From Lacisediminimonas sp. (GTDB lineage Bacteria > Pseudomonadota > Gammaproteobacteria > Burkholderiales > Burkholderiaceae_D), in contig NZ_JAUSNH010000260.1 in assembly GCF_030645335.1 (NCBI RefSeq), positions 1 to 37,730 on the forward strand: DNA of 37,730 bases, given 5' to 3'. The first letter of the stretch is position 1. Each line of letters begins with the position of its first letter. The translations under genes were made by a program, and so were the position numbers. Positions 16,934 through 25,926 of the stretch are shown one piece after another. A model generated the notes under the pieces. The model did no database searches, had not been told where the DNA came from, and saw only the letters and a list, made by a program, of their open reading frames with translations.

Positions 16934-17941
16934 ATGAAAAAAACCCTACTCGCGCTCGCAGTCCTGGGCACAGTCGGTGCAGTGCACGCTCAGACCGCCG
17001 TTGTGATTGATGGCTCGATGGATACTTCGGTCATGAACCGTGCTGCTGCAAGCGGCGCGAACACGACGACTCTGGAAAAAAACCAGCGCAACACCAACTA
17101 CATCGGCATCAGCGGCACGGAAGACTTGGGCAAAGGCCTGAAGGCCATGTTCCAGATCCGTACCGCCTTCGGTTCTGACGACCACGTCAACGGTTCGGTT
17201 ACCGGCACTAGCACTGTTGCTTCGACTTCGATCGGCGACCAAAACGCTTGGCTCGGTCTGCAAGGCGGTTTCGGTACAGTCAAGCTGGGTCGTGACCTGA
17301 CTCCTCAGTTCAACCAAGTTTCGGCTTACTCGGTCTTCGGCACGGGCTTCCTGCGTAACTTCGCTTCGATGAACGTTGGTACGGCTTCGGCTCGTTGGAG
17401 CAACTCGGTCAGCTACACGTCGCCTTCGATGTCCGGCTTGAGCCTGCAAGTCATGACGGCTTCGCGCTATGAAGTTTCCGGCGCAGCGACGACTATCGCC
17501 GGCACACCACAAGGCACACCACTGAGCGCACGCGTTGCGTACGGTGCAGGCCCCCTGAGTGTTGGCGTGGCAGCTACCCGCAACGGCGCTGCTCCAGAAA
17601 CAATCTGGAACGTCGGTGGTGCGTATAACTTCGGCGTCGCTACCCTGAAAGCACAATATGAGCGCGACAACAACACAGCTGGCTCCCCAAGCAACCGTAA
17701 CGGTTGGTTGATTGGCGCTGAAGGCGCATTGCCAGGAACGGCGATGGTCCTGAAGGCACAATACGCCAAGCGTAACGCTGTTGGCGCAACCGGTTCGGGC
17801 GTTACTGCTTCCAAAGCCTGGGGCTTGGGCGCTGACTACAACCTGAGCAAGCGTACGACCGCTTATCTGTACTACGGCAAGGTTGACCTGGCTGTTGGCG
17901 GCAACCGCGACACAGTCCTGGGCGTTCGTCACGGATTCTAA
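16934..17941 (+). CDS. General porin (Gram-negative porin, trimeric beta-barrel)
   Basis: The 335-residue protein has a clear signal peptide (KKTLLALAVLGTVGAVHA, cleavage after residue 19) and then text typical of Burkholderiales porins: YIGISGTEDLGKGLKAMFQI, AWLGLQGGFGTVKLGRD, and a C-terminal strand ending GVRHGF with the terminal Phe needed for outer membrane insertion. Alternating hydrophobic strands throughout fit a 16-stranded barrel. It allows passive passage of small solutes. A GGAGA ribosome-binding site lies 7 bases before the ATG, and a strong terminator follows. Codon use is biased towards GTT, GCT and AAC, as expected for a highly expressed gene. Confidence 0.96.
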   Translation: MKKTLLALAVLGTVGAVHAQTAVVIDGSMDTSVMNRAAASGANTTTLEKNQRNTNYIGISGTEDLGKGLKAMFQIRTAFGSDDHVNGSVTGTSTVASTSIGDQNAWLGLQGGFGTVKLGRDLTPQFNQVSAYSVFGTGFLRNFASMNVGTASARWSNSVSYTSPSMSGLSLQVMTASRYEVSGAATTIAGTPQGTPLSARVAYGAGPLSVGVAATRNGAAPETIWNVGGAYNFGVATLKAQYERDNNTAGSPSNRNGWLIGAEGALPGTAMVLKAQYAKRNAVGATGSGVTASKAWGLGADYNLSKRTTAYLYYGKVDLAVGGNRDTVLGVRHGF

Positions 17942-17977
17942 TTTTGCGCCGGCTCCGGCCGGTTGCGGTTAGATTTG

Positions 17978-18003
17978 AAGCCACCCTTCGGGGTGGCTTT
18001 TTT
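17978..18003 (+). terminator. Rho-independent terminator of the porin gene
   Basis: A 9-base stem AAGCCACCC / GGGTGGCTT closes on a TTCG tetraloop and is followed by a run of six T residues (17998-18003). It lies 36 bases past the porin stop. On the other strand there is no T run, so it works in one direction. Confidence 0.95.
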
Positions 18004-18074
18004 ACGTCTGTGCATAACGAACCTGAACGATTTGCCGCCGATGGCTAGTGCTGGGCAATTGCGCACGGTAACCC

Positions 18075-18899
18075 TCATTGCCCCACTTTTTTGCGGCTTG
18101 CCAGCCGAAACACGACCTCGTTTTCATAGAACGCAGCATCCTGCGTCGGATGCCATCCTGGAAACCCGAGCACGGGCACCGGAAAGAATACTGCGGTGGA
18201 TGTCGTCGGCGATAGCAGCGATGCGGTAATTTGATCGAGCTCGGCATGCGCAGCGACCCGCGCCAGGGGTAAGGTGAAACTCGGGTCTATCAATGGCAAG
18301 CAGTGTCCGGTGATGGCCGCATAGGGTCGGACCAGCTTCTCCAGCAAGGCATGTCCGAAGATGATGACATCATAGGAACGGCCAAACTGTTCCTTGCACT
18401 CCAGGAGTGCCGTTGACCATTGCCGGTCAATCAGCGCGTTGACCAGCTCGCGGTCCCGTGCAATGAAAAGCATGCCGTTTTCATCAAAGATGGTTGCCGC
18501 GTCGCGTAATGCCCCCCGGCTGTTCCCTACACGGTATGCGCCTGGTCCTGATTCAAGTGCCAGCTTTTGCAACTGCTTGAATTGCAATTGATTCAGCCGC
18601 GCTTTGGTTTGCGGAAATCCGAGCCAAACCAACGCGTTGAAGAAATCATGCAGGTTGTCCCGTGTCGGAACGCATCCGGTGCGGCCGATGTAGGCCTCAT
18701 AGGGCTCGCCTGCTGGAAGGCTTGCCTGCTGCACGAATTGAACAGGAATGCCGGCAAAGTTGCACAGTTGCCGCTGCTGCGCCGCGTGGTTGAGCGCAGA
18801 GCGCCAGTCCGGCGACGAAGCGATCGAGCGCCCGTCGCCGGCATACGGCGACAGCCAGGGCGCGGACCAGTCAATCCCTGCAAGAAAAGAGGCGGTCAT
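18075..18899 (-). CDS. DUF3025 family protein
   Basis: From the ATG at 18899 (with GGTGAG 5 bases upstream) the protein has 274 residues; a GTG at 18905 would add two. It resembles the DUF3025 family: PYEAYIGRTGCVPTRDNLHDFFNALVWL-type text near the middle, and a conserved FGHALLEKLVRPYAAITGH stretch. Function is unknown; no membrane segment or signal peptide is seen, so it is probably cytosolic. It is the last gene of a minus-strand run, 20-26 bases after pyrC, so it is likely cotranscribed with pyrC. Confidence 0.88.
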   Translation of the reverse strand: MTASFLAGIDWSAPWLSPYAGDGRSIASSPDWRSALNHAAQQRQLCNFAGIPVQFVQQASLPAGEPYEAYIGRTGCVPTRDNLHDFFNALVWLGFPQTKARLNQLQFKQLQKLALESGPGAYRVGNSRGALRDAATIFDENGMLFIARDRELVNALIDRQWSTALLECKEQFGRSYDVIIFGHALLEKLVRPYAAITGHCLPLIDPSFTLPLARVAAHAELDQITASLLSPTTSTAVFFPVPVLGFPGWHPTQDAAFYENEVVFRLASRKKVGQ

Positions 18900-18925
18900 T
18901 GGCACTCACCGCGCAGGCTGCGGAT

Positions 18926-19957
18926 TCAGGCCATCCGCCAGCCGAGCGTGCCACCGGCATCCAATGGAACAAGCACGGTGTCGCCCATTGGCAACTCGTC
19001 GGGTACCTGCCATGACTGACGTTTCAGTGTGATCGAACCGGCATTGATGGGCAGTCCGTAAAAAACTGGCCCATGCAGGCTGGCGAATCCTTCCAGCTTG
19101 TCGATCGCGCCGGCACGGTCAAATGCTTCGGCATAAAGTTCAAGTGCATGCAGGGCGGTATAGCATCCGGCGCAACCGCAAGCGTGTTCTTTCAGGCCCT
19201 TGGGATGTGGCGCCGAATCTGTGCCGAGAAAGAAGCGGCGGTTGCCGGACACTGCGGCCGCAAGCAGCGCCTGCCGATGCTCCTCGCGTTTCAATACCGG
19301 CAGGCAGTAGTAGTGCGGGCGGATGCCACCACGGAAAATCTCGTTGCGGTTGTACAGCAGATGATGTGCAGTGATGGTCGCGCCAATGGCTCCCGGCGCA
19401 TCGGCGACATACTGCGCCGCGTTTTTCGTCGTGATATGTTCAAACACGAGCTTGAGGGCCGGGAAATCAGCCCGCAAAGGTGTCAGCACCTGGTCGATGA
19501 ACACGGCTTCCCGATCGAAAATATCGATCTCCGGATCGGTCACTTCGCCATGCACCAACAAGGGCATGCCAACTTCCTGCATCGCCTCCAGCGCTGCCAC
19601 GCACTTTCCCAGGTCGGACACGCCGGCGTCGGAATTGGTGGTCGCACCGGCCGGATAGAGCTTGACCGCGTGCACCAGGCCGCTGGCTTTGGCGCGGCGT
19701 ATTTCATCGCCCGATGTGTTGTCGGTCAGGTAAAGCGTCATCAGCGGCACGAAATCGGCGCCAGCCGGCAAGGCTTGCAGGATACGCGCGCGGTACGCAA
19801 GCGCCTGCGCGGTCGTGGTGACTGGCGGGCGCAAGTTCGGCATGACGATGGCGCGCGCGAACTGGCGCGCAGTATGCGGCAGGACGCTGGCCATGGTTGC
19901 GCCGTCGCGCAGGTGCAGGTGCCAGTCGTCTGGCCGGGTGATCGTGATGCTGTTCAT
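18926..19957 (-). CDS. pyrC: Dihydroorotase PyrC
   Basis: From the ATG at 19957 the protein has 343 residues; an upstream ATG at 19975 would add six, and neither has a good ribosome-binding site. Dihydroorotase closes carbamoyl aspartate to dihydroorotate in pyrimidine synthesis. The zinc ligands appear in [12 protein letters not shown], the carboxylated Lys in [13 protein letters not shown], His in [11 protein letters not shown] and VFEHITTK, and the catalytic Asp in [15 protein letters not shown]. This is the short, E. coli-like class II form. It lies between the glycerate kinase and DUF3025 genes with short gaps. Confidence 0.96.
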   Translation of the reverse strand: MNSITITRPDDWHLHLRDGATMASVLPHTARQFARAIVMPNLRPPVTTTAQALAYRARILQALPAGADFVPLMTLYLTDNTSGDEIRRAKASGLVHAVKLYPAGATTNSDAGVSDLGKCVAALEAMQEVGMPLLVHGEVTDPEIDIFDREAVFIDQVLTPLRADFPALKLVFEHITTKNAAQYVADAPGAIGATITAHHLLYNRNEIFRGGIRPHYYCLPVLKREEHRQALLAAAVSGNRRFFLGTDSAPHPKGLKEHACGCAGCYTALHALELYAEAFDRAGAIDKLEGFASLHGPVFYGLPINAGSITLKRQSWQVPDELPMGDTVLVPLDAGGTLGWRMA

Positions 19958-19998
19958 GTCGATTTCGATGTGCATGGAAAGGCAAGCTGCTGGCGATA

Positions 19999-21270
19999 CT
20001 AGACGACCAGGATGACCCGATAGTCGTTGACGTTGGTCCTGGTCGGGCCGGTGATGATGAGGTCGCCCAGCGCAGCAAAGTAACTGTAGCCGTCATTGTT
20101 GGCCAGCATCTTTTGCGCGCTCAGCCCTTTTCCCTCGGCCCGGGCCCTGGTGTCCGGTGTCAGGATCGCTCCGGCATTATCCTCGGTACCATCGATGCCG
20201 TCGGTGTCGGCGGCCATCGCATAGACGCCGGGCATGTCGCCGAGTTCAACCGCCAGCGACGCCAGGAATTCTACGCAGCGTCCGCCACGGCCAGTACCTC
20301 GTACCGTCACCGTACATTCGCCGCCGGAGATCAGCGCGACCGGCGCCTTGAATGGCTGCTGGTGCAGCCGGGTCTCCTTGACCAGCGCCGCATACACTTT
20401 GGCGACTTCCGCCGCTTCACCAGTCACGGTATCACCCAGCACTACCGGGGTAATTCCCCGCGACCGGAAAAAGGCAGCCCCGGCTTCCAGGCTCTGGTGG
20501 GCTGTGGCGATGACGTGGTTCCGGACGCGGGCAAACAGGGGGTCTCCCGGTTTGGGGGTTTCCTTCACTTGTCCGGCAGCGCCGGATTCCAGATGTCGCT
20601 GTACCGATGCCGGCGCCACCACCTCATAGCGTTGCAGCACCGCCAGTGCGTCCTGGTAGGTCGACGGGTCCGGACAGGTAGGACCCGACGCTATCGCACT
20701 CGGATCGTCGCCAGTGACATCACTGACGATCAGTGTGAGGACCGGCGCCCGGCAAGCACAAGCCAGCCAGCCGCCCTGGATGCGGGACAAGTGCTTGCGG
20801 ACAATGTTCATCTCCGTAATGGGCGCACCGGACTTCAACAGTGACTTGGTGACGGCCTTCAGGTCAGCCATGTCGACACCGGCGACCGGCAAGGACAGCA
20901 GGCTCGATCCGCCGCCGGATACCAACGCGATCAGCAAGTCGTCCTCGGTCAGGGTGGACACACGGTGGGCTATTTCGGCGGCCGCCTTCTCGCCGGCGTC
21001 GTCAGGAACCGGATGCCCGGCCTCCACCACGGTCACGCGGGCGGTGGGCAGGCCATGCGCGTAGCGCGTGACGACCAGGCCTTCCAGCGACGCGCTGGCC
21101 GGCCACGCCAGTTCGACTGCGCGCGCCATGCTGGCCGCTGCCTTGCCGGCGCCGACCACGAGTGTCTTGCCTTTCGGTGGCGGCGGCAAATGTGCTGCAA
21201 CGATCTTCAGCGGGTCGGCGGCGGCGACTGCCTCCTGAAAACTCGCCAGCAGGAGTTCTTTGTAATCCAT
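19999..21270 (-). CDS. Glycerate 2-kinase (GckA/TtuD family)
   Basis: The 423-residue protein belongs to the GckA/TtuD (MOFRL) type glycerate kinases, which make 2-phosphoglycerate from D-glycerate, linking tartrate, hydroxypyruvate or glyoxylate breakdown to glycolysis. The N-terminal domain shows [17 protein letters not shown] and [13 protein letters not shown]; the C-terminal MOFRL domain shows [20 protein letters not shown] and [16 protein letters not shown]. It lies 41 bases upstream of pyrC and 68 bases downstream of gltL, with no terminator seen. No other glyoxylate or tartrate genes are nearby. Confidence 0.92.
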   Translation of the reverse strand: MDYKELLLASFQEAVAAADPLKIVAAHLPPPPKGKTLVVGAGKAAASMARAVELAWPASASLEGLVVTRYAHGLPTARVTVVEAGHPVPDDAGEKAAAEIAHRVSTLTEDDLLIALVSGGGSSLLSLPVAGVDMADLKAVTKSLLKSGAPITEMNIVRKHLSRIQGGWLACACRAPVLTLIVSDVTGDDPSAIASGPTCPDPSTYQDALAVLQRYEVVAPASVQRHLESGAAGQVKETPKPGDPLFARVRNHVIATAHQSLEAGAAFFRSRGITPVVLGDTVTGEAAEVAKVYAALVKETRLHQQPFKAPVALISGGECTVTVRGTGRGGRCVEFLASLAVELGDMPGVYAMAADTDGIDGTEDNAGAILTPDTRARAEGKGLSAQKMLANNDGYSYFAALGDLIITGPTRTNVNDYRVILVV

Positions 21271-21338
21271 TTCGGTGATTGTCCTGCGATGATGAAGGCG
21301 TCAACTATAACCGCAACCCGCGGCTCCGGGGCAGGTGC

Positions 21339-22064
21339 TCAGTGAATGATGCGGGTCAGGAAATCGCGCGCCCGTTCTGATTGCGGCGTGTCGAAGAATG
21401 CGTCTTTTGGCGTGTCTTCAATGATTTTCCCGTGATCCATGAAGACGACACGGTGCGCCACCCGGCGCGCAAAGCCCATTTCATGGGTCACGACCATCAT
21501 CGTCATGCCGTCGCGGGCGAGTTGTGTCATGACGTCCAGGACTTCATTGATCATCTCCGGGTCGAGCGCGGAGGTCGGTTCGTCGAACAGCATGGCGATC
21601 GGGTCCATGCATAGCGCGCGGGCAATCGCCACGCGTTGCTGCTGGCCACCGGAAAGCTGTCCGGGGAACTTGTCCTTGTGCGCCAGCAGACCGACCCGCT
21701 CCAGGTACTGCAGCCCGCGCGCGCGCGCTTCTTCCTTGCTGCGACCAAGCACCTTGACCTGGGCGATGTCCAGGTTCTCGCTAACGGAAAGGTGCGGGAA
21801 AAGCTCGAAATTCTGGAACACCATGCCAATGCGCGCACGCAAGGCCGACAGGTTGGTGGCGGGATCGTTGACACGGATGCCGTTGACGGTGATGTCGCCT
21901 TTCTGGATCGGTTCAAGCCCGTTGACGGTCTTGATCAGCGTCGACTTGCCCGAGCCGGAGGGGCCGCAAATGACGACCACCTCGCCCTTTCTTACCGACA
22001 GGCTGCAATCGGCCAGCACCTGGAAGCTGCCATACCATTTGCTGACGTCTTTCATTTCGATCAT
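21339..22064 (-). CDS. gltL: Glutamate/aspartate ABC transporter ATP-binding protein
   Basis: The 241-residue ATPase has Walker [10 protein letters not shown], signature [15 protein letters not shown], Walker [13 protein letters not shown] and the switch His in [10 protein letters not shown]. It is very close in layout to E. coli GltL and GlnQ, and it powers the importer encoded by the upstream genes. The ATG at 22064 has an AGGAAG ribosome-binding site, and the gene starts 28 bases after gltK. Assignment to glutamate/aspartate rests on the gltIJKL order and the adjoining glutamate dehydrogenase. Confidence 0.94.
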   Translation of the reverse strand: MIEMKDVSKWYGSFQVLADCSLSVRKGEVVVICGPSGSGKSTLIKTVNGLEPIQKGDITVNGIRVNDPATNLSALRARIGMVFQNFELFPHLSVSENLDIAQVKVLGRSKEEARARGLQYLERVGLLAHKDKFPGQLSGGQQQRVAIARALCMDPIAMLFDEPTSALDPEMINEVLDVMTQLARDGMTMMVVTHEMGFARRVAHRVVFMDHGKIIEDTPKDAFFDTPQSERARDFLTRIIH

Positions 22065-22092
22065 CTTGGACTTCCTGTCATGTACTTGCGAT

Positions 22093-22782
22093 TCAGCGAA
22101 CGACCGCCACCCGCTTCTGCAACACTTTCACCAGCGAGGAAAGCGCGAAGCAGATGACGAAATAAACGACCGCCACGAACAGATACATTTCGACCAGCCG
22201 GCCGTCGCGTTGCGCCACTTTCGACGCCGCGCCGACGAAATCGGTGATCGACAGCACATAGACCAGCGAGACATCCTGGAACAGCACGATAGTTTGTGTC
22301 AGCAGCAGCGGAATCATGTTGCGGAAAGCTTGCGGCAAGACGACGTTGCCCATCGCCTGCCAATAATTCATGCCGAGCGCCTGGGCTGCATGCACCTGTC
22401 CGCGCGATACGGATTGAATGCCGGCCCGCATGATCTCGCAGAAATACGCAGCCTCGAACAAGATAAATGTGATCAGCGATGAGGAGAAAGCACCGACCTT
22501 GATCGGCTCCGGCGCACCGATCAACCAGGCGCCGATGTAGGGCACCAGGAAGTAAAACCAGAAGATGACCAGTACCAGCGGGATGGAGCGGATCAGATTC
22601 ACATAAGCCGCTGCCGCCAGCGACAGCGTGCGAAAGCGCGACAAGCGCATCATCGCCAGCGCCGTGCCGAATACGATGCCGCCGACCATGGCCAGGACGG
22701 TCAGCTGCAGCGTGAAGCGCATGCCGGTCGTGAACAGGTATACCCAGGAGCGCTCGATGACGTTGAAGTCGAAATCGGACAA
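22093..22782 (-). CDS. gltK: Glutamate/aspartate ABC transporter permease
   Basis: The 229-residue permease has about five membrane segments and the EAA loop ([23 protein letters not shown]) that docks the ATPase. It starts at TTG 22782, immediately after the TGA of gltJ with no base between, and the resulting N-terminus ([19 protein letters not shown]) matches the family length. With GltJ it forms the polar amino acid channel in the inner membrane. The rare start and zero spacing suggest translation coupled to gltJ. Confidence 0.93.
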   Translation of the reverse strand: MSDFDFNVIERSWVYLFTTGMRFTLQLTVLAMVGGIVFGTALAMMRLSRFRTLSLAAAAYVNLIRSIPLVLVIFWFYFLVPYIGAWLIGAPEPIKVGAFSSSLITFILFEAAYFCEIMRAGIQSVSRGQVHAAQALGMNYWQAMGNVVLPQAFRNMIPLLLTQTIVLFQDVSLVYVLSITDFVGAASKVAQRDGRLVEMYLFVAVVYFVICFALSSLVKVLQKRVAVVR

Positions 22783-23532
22783 TCAGTGCCCTCCACCAGT
22801 AGTGGGGCGTGCGATTGTGCCTGGTACGGCAAAGTATTTTTCGAGCCGATGCATCAGGAACACGACAAGGACGTTCAGGACGACATAGATCAGGGTCGCC
22901 GCCGTGAACGCCTCGAATACCTGGAAGCTGAATTCCTGCATGGAGCGCGCGCGGGCGGTCAATTCCATCAATCCGATCGTCAAGGCAACCGCGCTGTTCT
23001 TGATGACGTTCAGGAATTCACTGGTCAGTGGCGGGATGATGATACGAAATGCCACTGGCAACAATACATGCCGATACGTCTGTACGGGCGTGAATCCGAG
23101 CGCCTGCGCCGCCAGCCGCTGCCCTCTCGGGAGAGCCTCGATGCCGGCGGAAACCTGCACGGCAATCCGGCTCGATGTGAAAAAACCGAGGCAGAGCACC
23201 GCTGTGATGAAGGCTGAGTTGGGAAGGGCTTTTATCCAGTTGCCCAGTTCAACAGGCAACAGCTCCGGCACGACGAAATACCAGAGGAACATCTGGACTA
23301 ACAGCGGAATATTGCGAAACAGCTCGATGTAGGCGTTGGCAAGGGCCACCACGCCGCGCCGCGGAACGGTGCGCATCGTTCCTACCAGCGCACCGAGCAG
23401 CAGCGCCATGATCCAGGCCAGCATCGCCGTTGCGATTGTCCACAACAGTCCGCTGACCAGCGTGTCGAAGTAGGTTCCGGCGGCGTCCGGGGACATTTCC
23501 CAGAAAATCCGCCAGTTCCAGTTGTAGTTCAC
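22783..23532 (-). CDS. gltJ: Glutamate/aspartate ABC transporter permease
   Basis: I place the start at GTG 23532 because it has a GAGGG ribosome-binding site and gives NYNWNWRIFW, like E. coli GltJ; an in-frame TTG at 23565 would add eleven residues. The 249-residue protein is a His/Glu/Gln-type permease with about five membrane segments and an EAA loop (AGIEALPRGQRLAAQALGF). It lies 74 bases after gltI and abuts gltK. Confidence 0.93.
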   Translation of the reverse strand: MNYNWNWRIFWEMSPDAAGTYFDTLVSGLLWTIATAMLAWIMALLLGALVGTMRTVPRRGVVALANAYIELFRNIPLLVQMFLWYFVVPELLPVELGNWIKALPNSAFITAVLCLGFFTSSRIAVQVSAGIEALPRGQRLAAQALGFTPVQTYRHVLLPVAFRIIIPPLTSEFLNVIKNSAVALTIGLMELTARARSMQEFSFQVFEAFTAATLIYVVLNVLVVFLMHRLEKYFAVPGTIARPTTGGGH

Positions 23533-23606
23533 CCGAGGCCCTCGCTCAGCCTTGGGCTGCGGCAAGCATGTCCGGTACGGACATCGCGTGCGCCATCAAC
23601 GTCATG

Positions 23607-24545
23607 TTACTTTTTCTGTGCCGCAGGAACGGCAGCATAGGTGGCGGGATCGCCCGAGTCGGTTGGCTTGGCGATTACTGCCTTGAGCTGGTCGCTCATG
23701 GGTATCGACAGGTTGATGCCTTTGGGCGGGATCGGTGACTGGAACCATTTGGCGTAGATCCGGTTGATCTCACCGCTCTTCATCAGGTTGATGACTGCAG
23801 TATCGACCGCCTTCTTGAACGGCTCGTCGCCACGGCGCAGCATGATGCCGTACGGCTCGACCGACAGCGACTCTTTGGTGATCACGTAGTCGTTGGGCGA
23901 CTTCGAACTTGCCGCCAGCGATGAGAGCAGGATGTCATCCATCGCAAAAGCGACCGCGCGACCGGTTTCAACCATCAGGAAAGCTTCTGCGTGATCCTTG
24001 GCAGCCAGTATGTTCATGCCCAGCTTGCGCTCGGCATTGAGTGCGGTGACTTGCTTGAGGTTTGACGTACCTGCCGTGGACACCAGGGTCTTGCCCTTCA
24101 TGTCATCGAGTTTGGTGATGTTGGCGCTCTTCTTGGCCAGCAGCCGATTGGCAGTCACGAAAGTGGTCGGCGCAAACGCTACTTGATTTTGCCGCTCCAC
24201 GTTGTTGGTGGTGGAGCCGCATTCGAGATCGATGGTGCCGTTGGCCATCAGCGGGATGCGGGTGGCGGAGGTCACGGGATTCATTTTCACCTTCAGCGCC
24301 ACCAGCCCGAGCTGCCGCTGGATCGCGGTCACGGTACGCAGGCAAAGGTCGATCGAATAGCCCTGGTAGGACTGTTTGTCGTCGAGGTAGGAAAACGGGA
24401 TGGAGGAGTCGCGCACACCCAGCGTGACGCTGCCGCTGTCCTTGATTTTTTTCAGGGTTCCGGTCAGCTCCTGCGCCATGACGACGCCCGACAGCAAACT
24501 TGCCCCGATCACTACCGCTACAAATCCCGATTTTTTCATTTTCAT
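23607..24545 (-). CDS. gltI: Periplasmic glutamate/aspartate-binding protein
   Basis: The 312-residue protein has a signal peptide (MKMKKSGFVAVVIGASLLSGVVMA, cut before QEL) followed by an SBP family 3 fold: LKKIKDSGSVTLGVRDSSIPFSY, GYSIDLCLR, and TIDLECGSTTNNVERQ, the last typical of GltI-type glutamate/aspartate binding proteins. It delivers ligand to GltJK. The ATG at 24545 is preceded by a G-rich ribosome-binding site. It lies 64 bases after the glutamate dehydrogenase stop. Confidence 0.94.
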   Translation of the reverse strand: MKMKKSGFVAVVIGASLLSGVVMAQELTGTLKKIKDSGSVTLGVRDSSIPFSYLDDKQSYQGYSIDLCLRTVTAIQRQLGLVALKVKMNPVTSATRIPLMANGTIDLECGSTTNNVERQNQVAFAPTTFVTANRLLAKKSANITKLDDMKGKTLVSTAGTSNLKQVTALNAERKLGMNILAAKDHAEAFLMVETGRAVAFAMDDILLSSLAASSKSPNDYVITKESLSVEPYGIMLRRGDEPFKKAVDTAVINLMKSGEINRIYAKWFQSPIPPKGINLSIPMSDQLKAVIAKPTDSGDPATYAAVPAAQKK

Positions 24546-24609
24546 TTTCTCGCCCCCTGATCAATCGACGTAGTGTAGCAAAAGCAATAGTGGCAAGGGG
24601 GGAACCGGA

Positions 24610-25893
24610 TCACGGGTACAGTCCTCGCATCTCGCGCGCCTGCAATACGCGGGTGCAGCCGACGATGAACGCGGCCGTGCGCAACGATACCTTGCGTTCC
24701 GCAGCGAGTTGCCATACGGCGCCGAAAGCATCCGTCAGAATGCGCGTAAGGCGCTGGTTGATCTCGTCCTCGCTCCAGAAAAAGCTGGAGAAATCCTGCA
24801 CCCATTCGAAATAGCTGACAGTGACGCCGCCGGCGTTGGCGATCACGTCAGGGACGACCAGGATTCCGCGCGCGGCAAGTATGTCGTCGGCCGCTGGCGT
24901 GGTTGGGCCGTTTGCGCCCTCCAGCACAATCGATGCCCTGATTTTCCCGGCATTGACTTCAGTGATCTGCTGCTCCAGGGCAGCGGGGATCAGCAGGTCG
25001 CAATCCACTTCCCAGAATTCTGCGCGGTTTGCCAGGCTTTCTGCACCCGTGAAGCCGGCAACGCTGCCATGTCGCCGCGCATGCGCGAGCAGTGCGGGCA
25101 CGTCGATCCCTGCCGGGTTGCAGATCGTGGCTTCATGATCCTGGATGGCGACCACGATGGCGCCGGATTGCGCGAACAGGCGTGCCGCCACACCGCCGAC
25201 ATTACCCAGGCCCTGGATTGCCACGCGCAGACGGGCGGGATCGAGCCCGGTGCGCACTGCCGCTTCGCATCCCAGCACAAACACGCCGCGACCAGTCGCT
25301 TCCTGCCGCCCAAGGCTTCCACCCAGCGAAATCGGCTTGCCGGTCACCACACCGGTGGCAGTGCTGCCTTCGTTCATCGAGTAGGTATCCATCATCCACG
25401 CCATGACCTGCTCATTGGTGTTCACGTCCGGCGCCGGGATGTCCTTGGTCGGGCCGATGATGATGTTGATCTCGCTGGTGTAGCGACGCGTCATGCGCTG
25501 CAACTCTGCCTGGGACAACTGCTTCGGATCGACGCGGATACCGCCTTTGGCGCCGCCATAGGGCACGTTGACAGCCGCATTCTTGACCGTCATCCAGGCC
25601 GACAGCGCCATGACTTCCGACAGGGTGACATCCTGATGGAAGCGCACGCCGCCCTTGCCCGGACCGCGTGATGTGTTGTGCTGGACGCGATAACCTTCGA
25701 AGTGGGCGATCGATCCGTCATCGCGCTCGATCGGCACATCGACGATCAGGATGCGCTTTGGCCGCTTGAGTGTTTCTACCCAGCGCGCCAGCGAGCCCAG
25801 GTGAGGCGTGACACGGTCGATCTGTTCCAGGTAATCATCCCAGGGCCCGCGCGGCTGTGGCTGCAAATAGGAGAGGGGCTGATGATGTGTCAT
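24610..25893 (-). CDS. gdhA: Glutamate dehydrogenase (Glu/Leu/Phe/Val dehydrogenase family)
   Basis: The 427-residue protein reversibly deaminates glutamate to 2-oxoglutarate. The substrate domain has [18 protein letters not shown] and the catalytic Lys in PYGGAKGGI; the dinucleotide-binding domain has [17 protein letters not shown]. The length and the text match the roughly 420-residue bacterial enzymes, often NAD-dependent and catabolic, rather than the roughly 450-residue NADP-dependent GdhA of E. coli; cofactor choice cannot be proved here. The ATG at 25893 has CGGAG upstream. Placement directly before gltIJKL points to use of imported glutamate as a carbon or nitrogen source. Confidence 0.93.
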   Translation of the reverse strand: MTHHQPLSYLQPQPRGPWDDYLEQIDRVTPHLGSLARWVETLKRPKRILIVDVPIERDDGSIAHFEGYRVQHNTSRGPGKGGVRFHQDVTLSEVMALSAWMTVKNAAVNVPYGGAKGGIRVDPKQLSQAELQRMTRRYTSEINIIIGPTKDIPAPDVNTNEQVMAWMMDTYSMNEGSTATGVVTGKPISLGGSLGRQEATGRGVFVLGCEAAVRTGLDPARLRVAIQGLGNVGGVAARLFAQSGAIVVAIQDHEATICNPAGIDVPALLAHARRHGSVAGFTGAESLANRAEFWEVDCDLLIPAALEQQITEVNAGKIRASIVLEGANGPTTPAADDILAARGILVVPDVIANAGGVTVSYFEWVQDFSSFFWSEDEINQRLTRILTDAFGAVWQLAAERKVSLRTAAFIVGCTRVLQAREMRGLYP

Positions 25894-25926
25894 GCATGCT
25901 CCGGCAAGTAAAGGATGCTCAAACGC

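Noticed and set aside
16946-17932. 328-residue open frame antisense to the porin gene
   Set aside because: Shadow of the strongly codon-biased porin; it is rich in Cys and Arg and resembles no protein family I know.
18004-18074. Second terminator for the DUF3025 gene on the minus strand
   Set aside because: The porin terminator stem has no T run on the minus strand, and no other stem was found here.
24546-24609. Promoter or riboswitch before gltI
   Set aside because: No -35/-10 pair with acceptable spacing and no recognisable aptamer; more likely an operon gap.
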